Shown here: positions 35,628 through 45,225 of the stretch, piece after piece
Position numbering within the stretch: position 1 is the stretch's first letter
Layout of the letters: every line of letters begins with the position of its first letter
Assembly: GCA_903902855.1 (NCBI GenBank)
Contig: CAIUWK010000102.1
Location: forward strand, 50,566 to 114,565
From: an uncultured Geobacter sp.
Lineage (GTDB): Bacteria > Desulfobacterota > Desulfuromonadia > Geobacterales > CAIOGM01
Length of the DNA: 64,000 bases
Direction of reading: 5' to 3'
Made by a program: the position numbers and the translations under genes
The notes under the pieces: model-generated
Database searches by the model: none
What the model was told of the DNA's origin: nothing
What the model saw: only the letters and a program-made list of their open reading frames with translations

Positions 35628-37054
35628 CGACACTTCCGGCTCTGCTCCTCCTGGCCGTTGTCGCCGGAGCAAGCCCCGGCCCCCTCTCTCCACACAGACA
35701 CCCCGAATCGCTCGTCACCCCTGCTTCAGCTGAGAAGAGCATGGCTCAGGAGGTCGTCTCCCCGGGGGAAGAACCTCCTCCTCTCCCTGCCGACTACGAA
35801 CTTTACGACGTCCGGACCCTTCCCCAGGAACTGGGGCTCTACAGTTCCCCCCTTGGCGTCGGGACTCTCACCCCGGCCTGCCGGGAGAGCCTTACCGCTC
35901 AGTTCCGAAAACAGTACTTTTCTCCCTGGAACAACGAAGCGCCGCTCTTCGACCCGTCAGATATGGTCCTCGCCATGAACAGGGAGCTATCCCAGGAGTG
36001 GTATGGCGAGAATCGACGCCGGGTGCCGCTCCCCATCCTTTCCGCCCTGCGGGAGAACTGTGATCTAGGGCACCTCCCCTCCCTGAACCGGCGCGCCATC
36101 ACGGTGGTCGCCACCAGCATGCGAATACTCCCCACGGCCACCCCCTTCTTCAAACAGCCCGACGGTTTCCCCTTCGACCTGCTCCAGCAGACAGGTGTCA
36201 AGTTGAACGAACCGCTCCGCGTCCTCCACCTCTCCCGGGACGGACTCTGGGTATTCGTGGAGAGTTCTTATGCCAGCGGCTGGATCGATGCCCGGGATCT
36301 GGCCTATCCCGACGAGACCACCACCCGCTGGTGGCGCAGCGCGGAGCAGGTGGTGATCATCAAAGATTTCACCCCGCTGCGGGATCTGACCGGGGCCTTC
36401 GTCCGGATGGCCAAGATCGGGACGATTCTCCCCCTGGCGAGGGAAACGGAGGAGTTCTTTGAGGTCTACCTGGCGGCAAGATCGGAACCCAGCGGGGCGG
36501 TGGAGGAGTTGCGGGCACGACTCCCCAAGGAGATTGCCCAGCGGCACCCACTGGAGTTCACCGGAGCCGCCATGGCCCGCATCGGCAATCAGATGATCGG
36601 CACCGCCTATGGCTGGGGAGAGCTGTTCGACGATCGCGACTGCTCGGCCCTGATGCGCGATTTTTTCCTCCCCTTCGGCATCTGGCTGGGGCGGGGCTCC
36701 TACGACCAGACCCACGCAGGAACGACCATCTCCCTCGCCGGGAAGAGCATGGACGAGAAGTCGCGGATACTGATGGATAAGGGGGTTCCCTTCCTGACCC
36801 TGGTCTGGCTGAAGGGGCACATCATGCTCTACGTGGGGAGCAGGGAGGGAAAACCTCTGATATTTCATGACCTCTGGGGGGTCACCGTCAGGGACAAAGA
36901 GGGCAAGGAGAGCAAGCAGATCGTGGGTAAGGCCATCATCAGCACCCTCACCCCCGGCAGCGAACTGGCGCTGGCCACCGGGCCGCTCCTCTCCAGGGTC
37001 AGCAAGATTCGGATCTTGACCGATACCTGCAAAGCAACGGCTCCCGGGAAATGA
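35624..37054 (+). CDS. Secreted NlpC/P60 peptidase with SH3-type domains
   Basis: A 476-residue protein with an N-terminal signal (MTTLPALLLLAVVAGASPG), an SH3b-like middle part (VATSMRILPT..., WVFVESSYASGWI), and a C-terminal NlpC/P60 domain whose catalytic cysteine is in DRDCSALMRD and histidine in KGHIMLYVG. It probably cleaves peptidoglycan stem peptides in the periplasm, as in YkfC-type cell-wall hydrolases. The start overlaps the stop of the small membrane protein; the longer upstream frame lies within that gene. Confidence 0.88.
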   Translation: MTTLPALLLLAVVAGASPGPLSPHRHPESLVTPASAEKSMAQEVVSPGEEPPPLPADYELYDVRTLPQELGLYSSPLGVGTLTPACRESLTAQFRKQYFSPWNNEAPLFDPSDMVLAMNRELSQEWYGENRRRVPLPILSALRENCDLGHLPSLNRRAITVVATSMRILPTATPFFKQPDGFPFDLLQQTGVKLNEPLRVLHLSRDGLWVFVESSYASGWIDARDLAYPDETTTRWWRSAEQVVIIKDFTPLRDLTGAFVRMAKIGTILPLARETEEFFEVYLAARSEPSGAVEELRARLPKEIAQRHPLEFTGAAMARIGNQMIGTAYGWGELFDDRDCSALMRDFFLPFGIWLGRGSYDQTHAGTTISLAGKSMDEKSRILMDKGVPFLTLVWLKGHIMLYVGSREGKPLIFHDLWGVTVRDKEGKESKQIVGKAIISTLTPGSELALATGPLLSRVSKIRILTDTCKATAPGK

Positions 37055-37084
37055 TCAGAGCTCAACCAATCACGAAAAAAATCC

Positions 37085-37113
37085 TTGAACCCTTCCCCCT
37101 AATCATGTTAAAA
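37085..37113 (+). promoter_or_regulatory. Promoter candidate for the rpsF operon
   Basis: TTGAAC and TTAAAA are separated by 17 nt, leaving a leader of about 85 nt in which ribosomal-protein autoregulation would be plausible. Confidence 0.4.
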
Positions 37114-37202
37114 GTCACAGTTCCCACGAGACGGTCACATTCGACCGTCGCTCCTTGCTCCGGGCGGGACCGGAGCTACAAAACCGAGAGGAGAATAAAC
37201 GT

Positions 37203-37574
37203 ATGATACGGAAGTACGAGACGATCTACATCGTCAAACCTGACCTGGCCGAAGATGAACTGAAGGCCCTTACGGACAAGGTCCAGGATGTCATCGCCGG
37301 CAACGGCGGCGACCTGAAACGGCTGGAAGACTGGGGCATCAGGAAACTGGCCTATGTCATTAATAAGTCCCCCCGGGGACGGTATGTGTACCTCCGGTAC
37401 GACGGCGTCGAGACGCTGGTCGCAGAACTGGAACGCCGCCTGCGGCTTGACGATCGGATACTTCGCTATCTCACCGTCAAGATCGAGAAAGAAACGGTAG
37501 CACCAGCGGTAGCCGAGGTCCCCGAAGAGGGGGAAGAGGCATTAGAAACCGAAACGACCGAAGAAGAAGCGTAA
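37203..37574 (+). CDS. rpsF: 30S ribosomal protein S6
   Basis: A 123-residue protein opening RKYETIYIVKPDL, with the GxRKLAY core and an acidic Glu/Thr tail. The start at 37203 follows GAGGAG and matches the family beginning; an in-frame ATG 48 nt earlier is unlikely. S6 and S18 bind 16S rRNA as a heterodimer. No ssb gene intervenes. Confidence 0.97.
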   Translation: MIRKYETIYIVKPDLAEDELKALTDKVQDVIAGNGGDLKRLEDWGIRKLAYVINKSPRGRYVYLRYDGVETLVAELERRLRLDDRILRYLTVKIEKETVAPAVAEVPEEGEEALETETTEEEA

Positions 37575-37613
37575 CCCGACCACCGACTGCCAACGAAAGC
37601 GAGGATATACACC

Positions 37614-37892
37614 ATGGCTGACGAAAGAGAAAGATCACCCCGACCCAGTGGACCCCGGAAGAAGCGGACTTTTCAGCGCCGCAAGGTCTGCCGCTTCTGC
37701 GCCGATAAAGCCCTGAGCATCGACTACAAAGAGCCGCGCACCCTTCGCTACTTTATCAGCGAGCGGGGAAAGATCGTCCCCCGGCGGATCTCCGGAAACT
37801 GCTCCGCCCACCAACGCGAAATCTCCGAGGCGATCAAGCGGGCCCGCAACATCGCCCTGCTCCCCATCGCCTCCGCGCACGTCGCCCAATAA
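37614..37892 (+). CDS. rpsR: 30S ribosomal protein S18
   Basis: A 92-residue protein with the S18 core ([27 protein letters not shown]). The CxxC plus later cysteine-histidine (NCSAH) suggests the zinc-binding form. It lies 39 nt after rpsF. Confidence 0.97.
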   Translation: MADERERSPRPSGPRKKRTFQRRKVCRFCADKALSIDYKEPRTLRYFISERGKIVPRRISGNCSAHQREISEAIKRARNIALLPIASAHVAQ

Positions 37893-37903
37893 CGGTCCCT
37901 GAC

Positions 37904-38845
37904 ATGACTCCTGGAGACAGGGAGTCCCTCCGTGACGTCATCAAGGGGAGCGCAGCGACTCTGCTGCTCTTTCTGACGTACGCCGTCTTCCCCTTGATCG
38001 GCACGCCGGCCGGTATGATCGCCCCCTTCCCTGCCCTTTTCTACTCCCTGAAGCAGGGACGGGCCGTCGGTCTGGCCATCGTACTGATCACTCTGGCGGT
38101 ACTGGGGTTCACCGAACCGACCATCGCCCTCCTCTACCTGCTACAAGGGGGAGGGCTCTCGCTGCTCCTGGCGGAGTTTCTCCGACGGGGAGAGGGGGGG
38201 GCGAGGAGCATCGCCGGCGCCGTTGCCGGAGTTGCCATCCTCACCGTTGTCTCGGGAACGCTCTATGCCGTGGTGAGCGGCGTCAATCTGAACGGAGTGA
38301 TCAGTGCCGGGATTGCTTCCAGCATTGCCCAGACCGGGGCACTCTATCAGAAGGGGGGCTTTTCCGGGGAGGAGCTAGCAGCTATCCAGGAGGCTCTTAA
38401 GCAGAGCGGCCTCCTGATCGGGACGATCTATCCCGCGGTGCTGATCCTCCTCATGGTCGCCTTTGCCGGTTTGAACCTGTCGCTGTTGCGCAGGAGTAGC
38501 GGAAAGCTGTTGCAACCGCCTCAACTGGGAAGCTTCACCGCCTACCGGAACCCGGACCAACTCATCTGGCTGGTCATCGCCTCGGGGTTTTGCCTCCTGT
38601 TTGACCATCCGGTGCTGTTTCAACCGGCGCTTAATCTCCTGATCGTCACCCTGGGGCTCTACTTCATCCAGGGGCTGGCGATTATCATCATGTTCTTCAA
38701 CCGCTTTACCGTATCCCCCTTCATGCGGGGATTCTTCTATGTACTGCTGGCGATTCAACCCTATCTGGCCATCGGGGTGACCCTCTTCGGGCTCTTCGAT
38801 CTCTGGCTCAACTTTCGCACCCCCAAAACCGGGGAAAACCTGTAA
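37904..38845 (+). CDS. YybS-like DUF2232 membrane protein
   Basis: A 313-residue polytopic protein with about eight hydrophobic helices. Its place between rpsR and rplI is the usual position of DUF2232 (YybS) proteins. Some members resemble ECF-transporter S components, but its substrate is unknown. It starts 11 nt after rpsR. Confidence 0.85.
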   Translation: MTPGDRESLRDVIKGSAATLLLFLTYAVFPLIGTPAGMIAPFPALFYSLKQGRAVGLAIVLITLAVLGFTEPTIALLYLLQGGGLSLLLAEFLRRGEGGARSIAGAVAGVAILTVVSGTLYAVVSGVNLNGVISAGIASSIAQTGALYQKGGFSGEELAAIQEALKQSGLLIGTIYPAVLILLMVAFAGLNLSLLRRSSGKLLQPPQLGSFTAYRNPDQLIWLVIASGFCLLFDHPVLFQPALNLLIVTLGLYFIQGLAIIIMFFNRFTVSPFMRGFFYVLLAIQPYLAIGVTLFGLFDLWLNFRTPKTGENL

Positions 38846-38868
38846 CTCAGGCTGGGAGGAAATCACAC

Positions 38869-39312
38869 ATGAAAGTAATTCTCAAGGAAAACGTCGAACA
38901 TCTGGGACACATCGGCGACATCGTTAAGGTAGCCCCCGGCTACGCCCGCAACTACCTGCTTCCCAAGGGGCTGGTCGTTGAGGCCACCGACCGGAATGCC
39001 AAGGCACTGGAGCACACCAAGCGGCACCTGGAATTCAAAAAGAACAAGGTGCTGGAATCGGCCCGTGTGCTTGCCGCCAAGATCGAGGCGCTCTCCCTCT
39101 CCATTACCCACCAGGCCGGCGAAGAAGGGAAGCTCTTCGGTGCCGTTACCACCAAGGAGCTGTTCGAAAAACTCCAAGAAGCGGGGATCGAAGTCGACCG
39201 GAAGAAAATCATCTCCGATGCGATCAAACATACCGGCGACTACGCCATTCCGGTGAAGATCCACCCGGAAATCACGGCGACCCTCAAGGTCTCCATTGTG
39301 GCCCCCGTATAG
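38869..39312 (+). CDS. rplI: 50S ribosomal protein L9
   Basis: A 147-residue protein with the N-terminal MKVILKENVEHLGHIGDIV domain that binds 23S rRNA, a long connecting helix and a C-terminal domain with LFGAVTTKEL. GGGAGG lies 8 nt upstream. It is last of the rpsF block, with a terminator behind it. Confidence 0.98.
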   Translation: MKVILKENVEHLGHIGDIVKVAPGYARNYLLPKGLVVEATDRNAKALEHTKRHLEFKKNKVLESARVLAAKIEALSLSITHQAGEEGKLFGAVTTKELFEKLQEAGIEVDRKKIISDAIKHTGDYAIPVKIHPEITATLKVSIVAPV

Positions 39313-39337
39313 TTCTCCTGAAAGTTGCATGACACGG

Positions 39338-39373
39338 AAGCCCCTCACAATGCATGTTGTGGGGGGCTTTTTG
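39338..39373 (+). terminator. Rho-independent terminator after rplI
   Basis: The stem AAGCCCCTCACAA with its near-complement TTGTGGGGGGCTT, loop TGCATG, and a TTTTTG tail. Confidence 0.9.
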
Positions 39374-39413
39374 CGATAGGCACGAAACAATTGGCATGAC
39401 AGGTTGATCGTTT

Positions 39414-42400
39414 ATGAACCAGGAAACCGACAACACTCCACAGCTTTCCATCCTCGAACTCTTGCGGAAAACTCCCTCGGGCAATATCTACCTGCTCGGC
39501 GACAAGGATGCCGTGATCAAAGGGTTTATTGAGTGCGCTCACCCGATCATCGAAAGCATCTCCGTACGGGATGGCGGGGGAAAGCTGGTGGTGAGAACTG
39601 CCGGACGCTCAAAGGTGACCATTGCCATTAACGCCGGAGAGCTGGTGGTCACTGGTGATAATGCCCACGGAGGAGCGGCCCGGCTGATTTCGGTCATGGC
39701 GATCCTCAAGCGGCTGGTGACGCCGGGAAGCCTGGGGCATGTCCGTTTCAACATACAGCACCTGGCCGATGTGGCGTCCATGCTGGGGCTTACCCCAACG
39801 GTTACCTCCCCCCCGCCCCCTCTCCGTGACCTTCACCGCGAACGTTTCTCCCTGCGCACCGTCTCCCCCGTCACTGCAACTGCGCCGGCGCTGGCGCCGG
39901 CCATACGCCTCCCCATTCACCGCGCCTACCGGCTGGTCCTCTTCGAGCAGTCAGGCTCCATGAGCGGCCAGGTGCGTCATGGTGATACGCCGCTCTATCC
40001 CGGGATGCCCGCCTCCCGCGATCTTGCCCGGTTTCTGGTACAGCACTACTTCTTTCGTGCTTCCCATCAGTATTTTAACGACTTCACCTCCCTGCCGGGC
40101 AACTATCCCATTGTGCTGAAACGCCCCGGCGGTGAGGAGGTCCCCCTCACGTACCACGGGAATGCCCCGCGTGACGCCGGAGTCCAGTTCGATCTTCGGG
40201 AGAACAGGGTCACCATCCGCCGGACCTTCGACGGAGCGGGACAGGCCCCCACGGAGATCAGGGTCGTAGGGGAGTGCCTCTTCGACCTGGCCTCCGGCGA
40301 GATCCATCCCTTCCAGAACAGCCAGGCATGGCGCTTCATGGAATCGGTCCGGGACGAACTCCTGCAAAGCGATGAGGTGGTCGGCGGCGCTCATCTCCGG
40401 CAGGAACCGGGGGTGGTCACGCTGGATGCCCCCCTCTTCTCCGCCACCGCCATCAGGGCCAACCTGAGCGGCTTCCCGTCTTTTGCCTCCTGCTGCCGCT
40501 TTACTTTCGACGGCGTCCCGGCGGATCCCAGCCTGACGGTCACCCCCTCCTACTTCGTCTCCATCGCCTCGGAGCTGGCCGGAGAGAACATCCGGCTCAT
40601 CCCCCAGGGGGAGGGGGCGGGAATTTCGTTCCCCCTTTCCCCCGAACTATTCTGGCTCCTCTCTCCGCTCCACCGCTCCCGGCTCAGCCAGCCGCTAAAG
40701 GCGAAGAAGCGGGTCATGTCCATGCTGGAAGGGGGGTTTGCTGCCCTGATCGCCGCCACCATCTCGGGCCGCACCCAGGCGATCCGCTCGGCCCTTACCC
40801 CCCCCGATTTTACCAAACGGAAGATCAAGGCAGAGGCCAAGGAGATTATCCAGGGTTTCCTTGACAGCGCCAGCCACCGGATGCTCCTCCTCCTGGCCGC
40901 CCCCGACGGATGGCACTTTGTGGCCGATGACCGGAGGGAGCAGGCCCGTCTGGTGGAACTCCTCTACCGATTCTTCGGCTTGGACCCTTTCGGCGGAGAG
41001 CTTGAGTTCCCCGCCGAACTGGTGATTCCCCGGCACGAACTCCTCCCTCGACTGGGGGAGCTTGCCGCACTGCTCAGGGAGGCACGATTTGATCTCCGGT
41101 TTGGTGACGCGCTCCTGCAACAGGGGGAGTGGGAATTCGCCGTTGAGGCGGTCCCCGCACCGGGTGACGCCTCCATCGACTGGTTCGAACTTCGCCCCGA
41201 AATCCGCTGCAACGGGGAGCTCTTGGGTGAGGAAGAGCTGAAAGCCCTTCTCAGCGGCGGGATGCTCCCCCAGGGGGAGGCGTTCATTCTCCTGGGAGAT
41301 GAACAGCGGCGAATCCTGGAGCTGCTCATGGGTGCCGGCGGCAGCGGTGGGCAGAAGAAACGGAAGGCGGAACCGGTCCGGATTCCCCGGCTCCAGATTC
41401 TTGACTGGCTAGAGCTGAGATCTCATGGGGTTACGCTCCGCCTTCCACCGGAGATGGAGCGGCTCATCACCAGTCTCACCCGCCTGGAGCGGCTCCCGGA
41501 ACGCCCCCTCCCGGCCAGCCTGCACGCCACCCTGCGCCCCTACCAGCAGGAGGGGTATGAATGGCTCGGTTTTCTCTACGAGCATCGCTTCGGCGCCTGT
41601 CTGGCCGATGACATGGGGCTGGGGAAGACGGTGCAGGCCATCACGCTCCTGGCCGGACTGGCCGAAGGAAGCATCGCGTCGGTGGCCGCCGCCGGGACGC
41701 CGCACCTCATCGTGGTCCCCCCGTCGCTGTTGTTTAACTGGGAAAACGAGCTTGCCCGGTTCTCCCCCCTCCTCAAAGTCATCACCTACAGCGGAACGAA
41801 ACGTTCCCTGGAGTTCGGGGATGCCGCCATCGTCCTGACCAGCTACGGCATCCTCCAGCGGGACAGCGACAAACTGGCGGAGATTCCCTTTCATGTGATC
41901 ATCTTCGACGAGGCCCAGCAGGTGAAGAATCTGCAGGCCGCCACCACCACCGCGGCCCGTCGCCTCAACGGCAAGTTCACCCTGGCCCTCACCGGCACCC
42001 CCATGGAGAATCACCTGGGAGAGTACTACTCCATCATGGATCTCTCCCTGCCGGGACTGCTAGGCTCCTACGAGGAGTTCCGGAAAAAGATCGACATGAA
42101 AGGGTTCGGGGGGATCGACACCCTCATCCGCCGGACCAAGCCCTTTGTCCTGCGCCGCACCAAACAGATGATCGCCGACGAGCTCCCCCCGCGTATGGAG
42201 AGCGATCTCTACCTGGAACTGACCCCCAGGCAGCGGGCCCTCTATCAGAAGACCGTGGAAGAGGTTCGGGGGACCATAGAGGAGGCATATCGGGCCAAGG
42301 CTACCGGACAGGCCCGGATGATCGCTCTCACCGCCATCCTGAGACTCCGGCAGATCTGCCTCTGCCCGTCGCTCTTCATCAAGGGGAAGGTGGACTCCCC

Positions 42401-42914
42401 CAAACTGGAGGCGCTGGGTGATCAACTCCTGGAACTCCGTGACGAGGGTCACAGCGCCCTGGTCTTTTCCCAGTTCACCGGTTTTCTGGATATCATCCAG
42501 GAAGGATTGAAAAAACGGGGATTGGAGTGTCTCCGGTTGGACGGCTCCACGCCGGTCCCAAAGCGGAAGGATATTGTCAGGAGTTTTCAAGAGAGCGAGA
42601 GTCCCCGGGTCTTTCTCATCAGTCTCAAGGCGGGGGGAAAGGGGCTCAACCTGACCCGGGCCACCTACGTCTACCACATGGACCCCTGGTGGAACCCGGC
42701 GGTGGAGAATCAGGCCTCGGACCGGGCCCACCGCATCGGCCAGACCGCCCAGGTCACCGTCACCCGGCTCCTCATGCGGCATACCGTGGAGGAGAAGATG
42801 ATGGCCCTCAAGGAGCGCAAGCTCAAACTCTACAAGGCGCTCCTGGAAGACGCCACCGGCTCAGGTGGCGGGGCGCTGACCAAAGAGGACTTCGACTTCC
42901 TGCTGGGGGGATAA
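39414..42914 (+). CDS. SNF2-family DEAD/H helicase
   Basis: An 1166-residue protein. About 700 N-terminal residues have no named domain beyond an accessory region. The rest is a SNF2 ATPase: motif I DDMGLGKT, motif II DEAQ, motif III TGTP, motif V SLKAGGKGLNLT, motif VI DRAHRIGQ. RapA-like bacterial members remodel nucleoprotein or RNA polymerase complexes; which is the case here is unknown. It is not next to a restriction or defence gene. The start ATG has only a weak Shine-Dalgarno (AGGTTG). Confidence 0.88.
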   Translation: MNQETDNTPQLSILELLRKTPSGNIYLLGDKDAVIKGFIECAHPIIESISVRDGGGKLVVRTAGRSKVTIAINAGELVVTGDNAHGGAARLISVMAILKRLVTPGSLGHVRFNIQHLADVASMLGLTPTVTSPPPPLRDLHRERFSLRTVSPVTATAPALAPAIRLPIHRAYRLVLFEQSGSMSGQVRHGDTPLYPGMPASRDLARFLVQHYFFRASHQYFNDFTSLPGNYPIVLKRPGGEEVPLTYHGNAPRDAGVQFDLRENRVTIRRTFDGAGQAPTEIRVVGECLFDLASGEIHPFQNSQAWRFMESVRDELLQSDEVVGGAHLRQEPGVVTLDAPLFSATAIRANLSGFPSFASCCRFTFDGVPADPSLTVTPSYFVSIASELAGENIRLIPQGEGAGISFPLSPELFWLLSPLHRSRLSQPLKAKKRVMSMLEGGFAALIAATISGRTQAIRSALTPPDFTKRKIKAEAKEIIQGFLDSASHRMLLLLAAPDGWHFVADDRREQARLVELLYRFFGLDPFGGELEFPAELVIPRHELLPRLGELAALLREARFDLRFGDALLQQGEWEFAVEAVPAPGDASIDWFELRPEIRCNGELLGEEELKALLSGGMLPQGEAFILLGDEQRRILELLMGAGGSGGQKKRKAEPVRIPRLQILDWLELRSHGVTLRLPPEMERLITSLTRLERLPERPLPASLHATLRPYQQEGYEWLGFLYEHRFGACLADDMGLGKTVQAITLLAGLAEGSIASVAAAGTPHLIVVPPSLLFNWENELARFSPLLKVITYSGTKRSLEFGDAAIVLTSYGILQRDSDKLAEIPFHVIIFDEAQQVKNLQAATTTAARRLNGKFTLALTGTPMENHLGEYYSIMDLSLPGLLGSYEEFRKKIDMKGFGGIDTLIRRTKPFVLRRTKQMIADELPPRMESDLYLELTPRQRALYQKTVEEVRGTIEEAYRAKATGQARMIALTAILRLRQICLCPSLFIKGKVDSPKLEALGDQLLELRDEGHSALVFSQFTGFLDIIQEGLKKRGLECLRLDGSTPVPKRKDIVRSFQESESPRVFLISLKAGGKGLNLTRATYVYHMDPWWNPAVENQASDRAHRIGQTAQVTVTRLLMRHTVEEKMMALKERKLKLYKALLEDATGSGGGALTKEDFDFLLGG

Positions 42915-43057
42915 GACGGGCTCGGGGTGCGGGGCCACAGGTTCGGGGCGACGGATGAGGGGTGAGGGGTGAGTCGGGAAACCACAGCCGGTTGAGCGGA
43001 GCCAAAGCCGATGCCGACTTTACTTGACTTATTCGACTTGCCGGGGATAATGGCGCC
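42915..43057. repeat. Short G-rich repeats between helicase and membrane protein
   Basis: Tandem GAGGGGT units and other low-complexity segments fill the 143-nt gap. No gene or clear hairpin is seen. Confidence 0.5.
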
Positions 43058-43741
43058 ATGAACACTCCCTTCGGTACCTCCACCTCTTCCGGTGACGCGC
43101 CACAACCTGACCTTCTCTGGCGCCGGGCAAACCTCCTGGCGCTGATCACCATCTTTTACAACCTGCTGGAAGGGACCGTTTCCGTCTGGTTCGGTGCCGA
43201 CGACGGGAGTTGCGCCCTGTTGGGGTTCGGCATCGACTCCTTTGTGGAGGTGATCTCCGGTGCCGGGGTCTGGCATATGATCCGGCGGCAGAGACAAGAG
43301 CCCGGCGCTCCTCGTGACGACTTCGAGCGGCGGGCGCTCCGGATCACGGGGGGGGGCTTCTATCTCTTGACCGCCGGTCTGAGCGGTTCCGCCCTGTTCA
43401 ATCTGACCACCGGGCATCGCCCCGAAACCACCTTCTGGGGGGTCGTCATCTCCGCCATCTCCATTCTCACCATGTGGCTCCTCATCCGGGCCAAGATGTC
43501 CGTGGGAACCCTCCTGGCCTCTCCCGCCATCCTGGCCGATGCCGCCTGCACCCGGACCTGCCTGGCCCTCTCCTTCATCCTGCTGGGGTCAAGCATCGGT
43601 TACGAGGCCAGCGGCATTGCCGGTCTGGACGCCGTGGGGGGGATGGGTATCGCCTGGTTTTCCTTCAGGGAGGGGAGGGAGGCCTTCGCTGCGGCACAAG
43701 GTCTCGCCTGCGGCTGCGCGTGTGGGGCGACGAAGAAGTAA
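43058..43741 (+). CDS. CDF-like cation transporter without the cytosolic domain
   Basis: A 227-residue protein with five or six hydrophobic helices. GFGIDSFVEVISG in the second helix resembles the metal-binding DSxxD/H site of cation diffusion facilitators, and a later D-A-A-C (ADAAC) replaces the second site. The usual C-terminal metallochaperone-like domain is lacking; instead there is a short cysteine-rich tail, CGCACG. It may be a divalent metal exporter, but could belong to a side family. Substrate unknown. Confidence 0.7.
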   Translation: MNTPFGTSTSSGDAPQPDLLWRRANLLALITIFYNLLEGTVSVWFGADDGSCALLGFGIDSFVEVISGAGVWHMIRRQRQEPGAPRDDFERRALRITGGGFYLLTAGLSGSALFNLTTGHRPETTFWGVVISAISILTMWLLIRAKMSVGTLLASPAILADAACTRTCLALSFILLGSSIGYEASGIAGLDAVGGMGIAWFSFREGREAFAAAQGLACGCACGATKK

Positions 43742-43794
43742 TTATTTATGGGAGATAACGGCATGAGCAGATCGGCGAGAAACCGGAAACAACC

Positions 43795-45213
43795 ATGAAA
43801 ACACTCTTTATCCACCCCTACGGCAGCAACTGGATGGGAGGGGGGAAAGACCTCACCACCATCTTCAACCTGATGCCCCCTTTGGGGCTGCTCAGCATCA
43901 TCGCCTATCTGGAGGTCCGGGGGATGGAGGCGGAGATCATCGACTGCTACGCCACCCCCATGACCGGCAAAGAGCTGATCACGGAGATCATCCGTCGCTC
44001 ACCGGACATTGTCGGTTTCTCCTGCACCACCTCGTCGTTCCTGGAGGGGTACGGCTTCGCGGCCCTGCTCAAGGAGCGGGCCCCGGAGATCATCACCGTC
44101 TTCGGTGGAGCCCACGCCTGCTCCGTGGGGGTCACTCTCCTGGATGATTTCCCGGCCATCGATTATCTGGTCATCGGCGAGGGGGAGGTTTCCTTCCACG
44201 AGTTGGCGGCGTCCGGCTGCCGCAACGTGGCAAAGATTCCCGGCATCGGCTTTCGCCTGGAGGGCAAAGGGACCCTTTCCGCAGTTCGGGAGCTCATCGC
44301 CGACCTGGATACCCTCCCCTTCCCGGCCTACCATCGGCTCCCCCTGTTTCCCCAACGATACAGCCTGCCGCTCTTCAGTTTTCCCACGGCGCCCAACAGC
44401 AGCATCATCTCCAGCCGCGGCTGTCCCTACAGCTGCTCCTACTGTGACCGCTCGGTCTTTGCTCGGGGTTTCCGTTTCAACTCGCCGGAATACATCATCG
44501 AGCATATGAAGATGCTGAATCAGGAGTACGGCATTCGCCACGTCTTTTTCTATGACGATCTCTTCACCGCCGACCGGAACCGGGTGGCCCGCTTCTGCGA
44601 GCTGAAGGAGCGGGAAAAGCTGTCGATGACCTACAACTGCATCGCCCGGCTGGAGCATGTGGATGCGGAACTGATCGCACTCTTGAAGCGGTCGGGATGC
44701 TGGCAGGTGAACTTCGGCATCGAATCGGGGGACCCGGCCATTCTCAAGCAGCACCGAAAGTTCTATGCTCTGGACGAGGTGGGGAAGAAACTGGGGATGG
44801 TGCGTAAAAGCGGCATGCGGGTCAAGGGGCTCTTCATGGTGGGGTTGCCCGGGGAAGACGAGGCGGCCATCCGGCGAACCATCGACTACGCCCTGACCCT
44901 GCCGCTGGATGAGATCAACGTCACCAAGTTCACCCCCTTCCCCGGTGCCCCCATCTACAAAACCATCCGGGAGCAGGGGGAATTCACCGAGGAGTGGCCA
45001 CTCATGAACTGCCTCAATTTCGTCTTTATCCCCCACGGCATGACCAAAGAACAGCTGGAAGGGCTCTACAACGAGTTCATCCGCGGCTTCTATCGCCGCA
45101 GTCGCATCCACTGGGGGTATACGAAGATGCTCTGGAAATCCCCCCAGAGTGTCCTGACGTTTCTCAAAAACCTGCCGGAGATCGTCAGATTTCAGATAAA
45201 ACAGAAGTGGTAA
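43795..45213 (+). CDS. B12-binding-domain radical SAM protein
   Basis: A 472-residue enzyme with an N-terminal cobalamin-binding fold (about 1-150; MPPLGLLSIIAYLE, FGGAHACS) and a radical SAM core with the [4Fe-4S] cysteines C210, C214 and C217 in CPYSCSYC. The SAM region includes GIESGDP. The family includes methyltransferases and ring-forming enzymes; the product cannot be inferred. It is convergent with the FGE-domain gene, only 12 nt away. Confidence 0.9.
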   Translation: MKTLFIHPYGSNWMGGGKDLTTIFNLMPPLGLLSIIAYLEVRGMEAEIIDCYATPMTGKELITEIIRRSPDIVGFSCTTSSFLEGYGFAALLKERAPEIITVFGGAHACSVGVTLLDDFPAIDYLVIGEGEVSFHELAASGCRNVAKIPGIGFRLEGKGTLSAVRELIADLDTLPFPAYHRLPLFPQRYSLPLFSFPTAPNSSIISSRGCPYSCSYCDRSVFARGFRFNSPEYIIEHMKMLNQEYGIRHVFFYDDLFTADRNRVARFCELKEREKLSMTYNCIARLEHVDAELIALLKRSGCWQVNFGIESGDPAILKQHRKFYALDEVGKKLGMVRKSGMRVKGLFMVGLPGEDEAAIRRTIDYALTLPLDEINVTKFTPFPGAPIYKTIREQGEFTEEWPLMNCLNFVFIPHGMTKEQLEGLYNEFIRGFYRRSRIHWGYTKMLWKSPQSVLTFLKNLPEIVRFQIKQKW

Positions 45214-45225
45214 TGTTATCCCTTC

